Of a stretch of 64,000 nucleotides of DNA, positions 58,998-64,000 are shown one piece after another. The translations under genes and the position numbers were made by a program. The notes below the pieces were generated by a model, which did no database searches, was not told where the DNA came from, and worked only from the letters and a program-made list of their open reading frames with translations. Source of the DNA: Plectrocnemia conspersa (Eukaryota; Arthropoda; Insecta; Trichoptera; Polycentropodidae); assembly GCA_009617715.1 (NCBI GenBank), contig VTFK01000035.1, positions 124,001 through 188,000 on the forward strand, in the 5' to 3' direction. Position 1 is the first letter of the stretch. Every line of letters starts with the position of its first letter.

Positions 58998-60640
58998 ATG
59001 TGAATACTGCATAATAATCCTACGCCTATAACACAAATTAGGTTGATCCCTTACAATGAACATTATTTTTTCTTCGCTTCTGTTTTCAATCAATATAAGA
59101 ATCGTTATTTTTGTAGTTCTACGCAATGAAAAAATCGTTTTTAGCAAATACAATTAACGGAATAGTGGAAAAAAAAATGTTTTGAAATACCGGTATTTAA
59201 AAATGAAATATTATTATAGCATTGAGTGTAGATATTTGATCTAACGCTGGTATTACCAGTGCTACATTAAACTAATTAAGTAGTTGAATTATCGAATTAA
59301 TTAAATAAATGACTATTTCATTTGCAATTAGACCATCGAGTTAAAATTTTTAAATCGTCTCAAAACGGTCGAAAAGTGCTTAGCCAAATTTATAGACGTA
59401 AGATACTAAGAATTACGCCCCGTTGAAAAAGTCAGTTTCAACATGTGGTATACAAATATGATTTTTAAGCGTTTAATACAAAATTTATGCGTTCAAAATG
59501 GCATACCACTGTGAGAAAACCTTTTTAAGTTAAAGTATTTGCCATGAATCATAAAGATAGGAACAAGTGCATTCCGGATCTCTATTCAAAATGGCTGTTC
59601 ATAATCTGATTTAGCGGCCATTAGCTGTTTTTTCTAACGGATAACCATTTTCAATTATTCGTTTTACAGAAAATATTCTGTAGAAGGGGGCCATTGATAT
59701 AAATAATGGAACTTTGGCAATCAACGATGACTTTTTCAAACCCTCCCTCAGAGATTTTCCCTGACGCTTCTACTAACTTTCACTCTTTAATATCCAGAGA
59801 CAGATATAATGACATCAATTGGCTTGAAGTATTAAAACTTTGACACAGATTTTTTACAAGAGATGGTCTAAAATTTTGTTAGCTTTGAATCTGAATAGGC
59901 GACAGATTTTTCGCTTTTCACATATTGTTTTTTTTATAGCTTAACCTCATAACTGAGGTTAAGCTATATATTAATATATTTTTTACATTTTTAAACTTTG
60001 AGTAGTGGTGACATTAAAAATAACCTTAAAAAAGCTTCAAAATTCTAGTTTGTTTTAGGATTTTTATTAAGTACAGTTGGGTTTAGTTAAGTTGTTTTTC
60101 TATTCGTTTAAATGTAATTTTACATACTAGGTAAGTTAAAATCTATTTGAATTATAATGAAATTAGCTAAAATCAATAAAACTGTTACAAATAGGTTTGA
60201 AACACTTAGGTCTTAAATTCAGTAAGTACAGAATTTAAGAAATCGCGTTCACAACTGTCAATTTAAGATCATCACTAACGTCATTTTTTAATGCATTTCG
60301 CGCATTACAAATGCAAGATTAAAGCAGCATATTTTTTTTTAGACCTGTCAGTTAAAATATATTTTCACTATAATAAATATATGTCTACTAGCTGCAATGT
60401 ATTTTGATATAATTTCACTGAAACTTTAGTAAAAATATAATTTCAAAGGTATTCAGATTTAACACATACATTCTGATAGTTTCAACTACAATCTTTGCTC
60501 TGTTAAAGACCATTTAGTATATGTAGATGTTGATTAAAAAAAATATATATAAAAGGGGCACTTTATTATATTATGATAATAATAATAATATGGTTTTAAT
60601 GAGGTATTTTTTTTTTATTTTACTAATTAAAATATATCTC
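58998..60640. other. Intronic sequence with a perfect 15-bp hairpin
   Basis: Mostly AT-rich without recognised genes. ACCGGTATT words recur near 59185. A hairpin of 15 bp with loop TAAC lies at 59935-59968, listed separately. Confidence 0.4.
59935..59968. repeat. Perfect 15-bp hairpin with 4-base loop
   Basis: TATAGCTTAACCTCA (59935-59949), loop TAAC, TGAGGTTAAGCTATA (59954-59968). A T run precedes it. Too short for a typical pre-miRNA stem on its own; possibly a recent snap-back duplication. Confidence 0.9.
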
Positions 60641-60644
60641 ACAG

Positions 60645-61080
60645 TCACCTCCGCCGTTTTAAAGTCAATGTTATTTAAATAAGAGTAGCGTTTGCAACCC
60701 CTGCCTTTAGAAAATACAGAGTGATACAGCGGTATCTTGTTCTTTACGGAACCGGGTGAATTTATGTTGAGGATTAGTCGGTTAAGCGGATAGGCCGGCC
60801 GAGGAGACCTACCGGCGCAGTAATGGCGAATCTGGCCGGGGACATAGCGGGATATATACGGAACGTGTGGGGGGCAAACAACCAAACATAAATATAACAG
60901 TCAGCAATTAAAGAGGAGGAAGTGGAGGAGGGAAAGAGTTGGAAGGAGTAGCTCTCTCTGGAAATGCGGAAAAAATGCTTCAGCTTTAACGTTTGAAAAA
61001 TGCCACAGTGAAAACCTTCAAGGGTTTTGGAAAGGCAATTTATATTATAAGCATCCAACAGAGTACCCATTAAAAAATCA
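60645..61080. other. GC-richer island in the gene B intron
   Basis: The block contains GGATAGGCCGGCCGAGGAGA, CTACCGGCGCAGTAATGGCG and AATCTGGCCGGGGACATAGC, contrasting with AT-rich flanks, and ends in a purine-rich tract (60910-60950). Both overlapping minus-strand open frames of about 100 codons lack family resemblance. Candidate conserved regulatory element. Confidence 0.4.
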
Positions 61081-61520
61081 TTTCGATATTGATAATATTT
61101 TAAATATTACAATATAAATTAAGGAACATCAAAACATACATATTTTATGTACTTTGATCAAATGATACAAATATCTTTGAGTGTTGGAATGAATAATAAA
61201 TATCTAAGATAATAATTTACACTTTTAATTATAAATTAGTATCATTATTTGTAATAAAACTGACAGTTTAGGGTATGGTAGTAATTTTTGCAAATCAAAT
61301 GTAAAATCAAAATATTTTCCTGTGTTGTTTTTTGAGAAGTACATGTTGTTTCATCAGATTTTTTTTTCTTCAATATTGCGTGACGAATTTCATTTTTGAC
61401 ACGTGTCTATGATGAAAGTGCAAATTGAATTCCTTGTTTAAAGTATTTCAGTTAATTTTCTCCTTAACTTGTGTAATTTTCCTTACATTATCAATGTATA
61501 AACTGTACATTTTCAGTACA
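61081..61520. other. AT-rich intronic sequence, nothing recognised
   Basis: No coding, repeat or RNA feature was recognised. Confidence 0.4.
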
Positions 61521-61524
61521 TTAA

Positions 61525-62459
61525 CCCGCCGTTGGTCGCGCGAGTATTGCATACGCCGTTGGTCGCGCCTGAGCGAATAGCCGCCTCCCAGTTCTTTACG
61601 TTTTCAAGTTTAAATATCGAATATTTATTATTATTTTTATTTTTGGTATATTTTAGTGTTGGATATATAAAATAAATAAATTCTTTAAAACTTTTATTTA
61701 CATAACGAAAAAAAAAAAAATATAATATTAAATATTTTAAAAGTAAAATATAATTTTTTTAGATATATGTTTAAAACTTCAAAAATAACATGAAAAAATG
61801 TATATTATTTTTGATCTTGATTACTTGAATACTTAGTTATGCAATCTGGACATATTGCCGATGAATGTTCTTTGCATATTGGGTTATAGCACATGTGGCA
61901 TTTTATGGTGATTTTGCGATTTTTTTCCTAGGGCAAAAATTACATTTTGGACGATTCTATTCACTTGGTTTTGGGTGATGAATTATCGTAGTGTCAGTTT
62001 TCTTTCCTAAATAGTGCTATATTTTTATTTGCAAACTTTGCGATAAATTTGTTTAATTTGTTAAAATTATCTAAAGGATCGAAAAAAATTTCAAAATAGT
62101 TTTTTTATACTATGTATCAATCAAGTTAAATAAAATATATTTATAAAATAAATTAAAAACATAATAATAACAACAAAAAAAGTAAATATTAATAAAAAGA
62201 AACTACCAAAAAATAAAATTTCCAGCACGAATCTAACCCGCGTAAATAACGTTCTCTCTCGATCTTTGATATAAGACAACTAATACGCAAAACCAAATGT
62301 ATATCGAATTAGTAAACACGTGTTTGAGCCTGCAATATTGAAGAAAACATAATTCTTGAAAAGTAGAGGGACCCGCAAGTTGATATGTTTCATACAAAAA
62401 AAACGGCATCAAAAAAACCGATAGGGTGAGCGCTACGCCGCCGTGCGACCAACGGCGGG
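61525..62459 (-). mobile_element. piggyBac-type element (935 bp) with TTAA duplication and a remnant cysteine finger
   Basis: The element is bounded by TTAA on both sides (61521-61524, 62460-62463). Its termini are CCCGCCGTTGGTCGCGC and, inverted, CCCGCCGTTGGTCGCAC. The left end repeats CGCCGTTGGTCGCGC twice (61527-61541, 61554-61568), a subterminal repeat as seen in piggyBac ends. The minus strand at about 61958-61805 encodes only the C-terminal cysteine-rich finger of a piggyBac transposase (C-x2-C … C-x2-C-x4-C-x2-H-x5-C-x2-C) with a stop at 61805-61807. A one-base frame change near the AAAAAAA tract at 61921-61927 separates the first C-x2-C from the rest. The catalytic domain is gone, so the element is a deletion derivative. 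Confidence 0.9.
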
Positions 62460-62463
62460 TTAA

Positions 62464-63110
62464 ATTAAAAGTTTCAATACTTCCTATTTAGATTGTGAGA
62501 TTTTATATAATGGCTTTCTGATTGAGGATAACTCTCAATGCGTTCCTTCAGGCGTTTTATTTCTTCCACGTTAGTTTTAAGGGAGGAACCTTTTATTCTA
62601 CAAGAAAGTGTTATCCAAAATTCTGTTGCATTGAGAGCACGCTTCACTCTTTTTTTACATGTATTAAATGTGTTAAAAAAAAAATCGTATGCATACTAAA
62701 TTTTTTGCTTCTTTGGTATCTTAATAATATTTTGCGTTCTAAATAATATTTAAAAGGGGTATCTAAATAATATTTATAACTCCTTTGCGTTCCCTGTAAT
62801 TTATTGGTCGTATTCTTCTTATAGCACACTTCTGTGTAAAACCATTAGTCTGTAAGTCTGTAAGACATAGCAGGCTTTTCAATTTATATTAAAATTATTT
62901 TATTTTGAGTGGACTTTCTTAGCATTTTAATTAACTAACAATTAATATCATTGACCAAAATAACTTACTATTAAAAACTTACACTGTTATTTATATATAA
63001 ACGTGTGAATTGATTAAACAGATAATGATAATTCATGATGAAAATTTGCTCTAACTCATTTTTAACAAAATGGACTTGCCCCACTTTCAAAATCAACGGC
63101 TCAAATGTCA
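62464..63110. other. AT-rich intronic sequence, nothing recognised
   Basis: No gene or repeat boundary was recognised, apart from the start of a dispersed repeat at 63070-63107 described with the TTAA element that follows. Confidence 0.4.
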
Positions 63111-63115
63111 CTTAA

Positions 63116-63350
63116 CCCTTTGAACGCGAAATCGAATAAAGTCGCCCAATTTATTTTTTTATCTCTTTACGCAAAAATCAGTAAAAAAATACTTTTAAAG
63201 AAAAATTTTTTTTTGTGAATAAACGTAAAATATCATTTAAATAAATAAAAATAAAAAAATCAGAAAATTTAAACATAGTATTAAGGTAAAATTTGCATTT
63301 TTCAATAAAAAAACAATTAAATATTAATTTTGATTAACGCGTCCAAAGGG
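63116..63350. mobile_element. TTAA-flanked piggyBac-like MITE (235 bp)
   Basis: The element has TTAA at 63112-63115 and 63351-63354, with termini CCCTTTGAACGCG and, inverted, CCCTTTGGACGCG. Interior is AT-rich without coding capacity. Immediately outside the TTAA copies, TTTCAAAATCAACGGCT (left) and, inverted, TTTTCAAAATCAACGACT (right) form a second pair of inverted repeats. The MITE therefore seems to sit in, or be part of, a larger palindromic element of about 300 bp. Confidence 0.8.
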
Positions 63351-63386
63351 TTAAAGTCGTTGATTTTGAAAACATTTTTAATAAAA

Positions 63387-63486
63387 GCGCATTTTTATAA
63401 ATAAAAATTCAAGTCTGTTGTCGTGACTCGAACTTGCGACCTTTCAGTTACCAGTCTAGACCTTATGGACTACGCTATTCCGACAT
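63387..63486 (-). mobile_element. tRNA-derived SINE, copy C (best preserved head)
   Basis: On the minus strand the head reads GTCGGAATAGCGTAGTCCAT (A-box-like TAGCGTAGTCC) through CTAGACTGGTAACTGAAAGG to GGTCGCAAGTTCGAGTCACG (B box). The tail contains GAATTTTTATTTATAAA. Compared with copies A and B it keeps both internal RNA polymerase III promoter boxes in the best state. All three copies point the same way. Confidence 0.85.
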
Positions 63487-64000
63487 ACTTATTAGGTACT
63501 AGAAATATTAAAAATAGCGATGTATTATATATTACAAAACCAGAGAAATACCAAAGATGAAAAGTTTAAAACCGCTTTATAAAAAACATAATATTTAAAA
63601 ATGATTGTCGTTTATTAAGCACAATTGTTATATCTAAGTATTTTAGACATACAACTACAAAATTCAAAGGCTAAAAGTTGAGTTAAGTTATTTCCATAAA
63701 CAAATAAAAATCAAGTATTTTTACTTTTTTGGCTATGTGTTAATTAATATTAGTATATTGAGTAAAGGAAATAATTAGGTAATAAGCGGAACATTTAGGC
63801 TTAAAATCTAGCTCTCAAAAAACATACAATATTGGCAAAGCACATAGCGTAGGTATGTACAAATATATATATATACATACGTATGGCCCAAGGCCTGCTT
63901 GCCTACAACATTTGTCTTTATTTTTACGCTTTGTTAGCCGAACCATTTATGTCTGACTTTCAAATAAAGCGTTGCAATGCTTCCGTTGCTGAGTTCGAAC
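63487..64000. other. Sequence at right edge, nothing recognised
   Basis: AT-rich to the window edge, with a TATA-type simple repeat near 63860. No exon of gene B was seen. Confidence 0.4.

Noticed and set aside
57511..59290. ACCGGTATTAC words as ends of one large transposon
   Set aside because: The words recur at several places (31080, 57535, 59185), but spacing and orientation gave no consistent pair of ends or target duplication.

Overview
This is an animal nuclear window, almost certainly from an insect. It is strongly AT-rich and intron-dominated, and littered with DNA transposons, non-LTR retrotransposon relics and a tRNA-derived SINE. The only host genes I can support are small spliced exons of two Dpr-interacting-protein (DIP)/lachesin-like immunoglobulin-superfamily genes. 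I cannot resolve the insect order from this sequence alone.

Layout. Gene A is on the + strand. Its last two exons are at 4963-5133 (second half of Ig3) and 7532-7888 (Thr-rich stalk and GPI-type tail); the rest lies left of the window. Gene B is on the - strand. Its last four exons are at 51383-51514 (end of Ig2), 51189-51308 (start of Ig3), 48751-48921 (rest of Ig3) and 47551-47840 (tail); the rest lies right of the window. All junctions that can be checked are GT-AG, phase 1, and join in frame to give the expected family sequence. The two genes are paralogs in tail-to-tail orientation with about 39.7 kb between their 3' ends. In insects, DIPs are neuronal surface adhesion proteins that bind Dpr partners; that role is family knowledge, not something the sequence shows. 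Gene A's last exon carries an apparent one-base frameshift at an A6 tract, just before its GPI-type tail.

The space between and inside the genes is transposon graveyard plus scattered GC-richer islands that may be conserved non-coding elements. Elements with identifiable ends are: two Tigger/pogo deletion derivatives (2-1001, 31921-32903); three hAT-like MITEs or MITE families with 8-bp target duplications (15615-16063, 50370-50636, and the palindromic pair 25049-25221/58815-58989); two TTAA-flanked piggyBac-like elements (61525-62459, 63116-63350); and a pogo-like MITE (57601-58059). Decayed coding relics are jockey-like reverse transcriptase copies (24400-24945, 35210-35400, 38086-39415), other reverse transcriptase relics (3165-3395, 3565-3945, 27630-27960), a mariner transposase (50110-50960) and a piggyBac/PGBD transposase (52440-53290). 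A roughly 2-kb fold-back structure (14865-16850) has arms of about 650 bp, with a hAT MITE in its loop. Tail ends of one SINE family occur at 20805, 28640 and 63387, all in the same orientation.

I did not find a clear new biological system. The items most worth checking are the fold-back locus, the frameshifted DIP tail, an unrecognised coding-like open frame inside the gene B intron (51905-52213), and the GC-rich islands.
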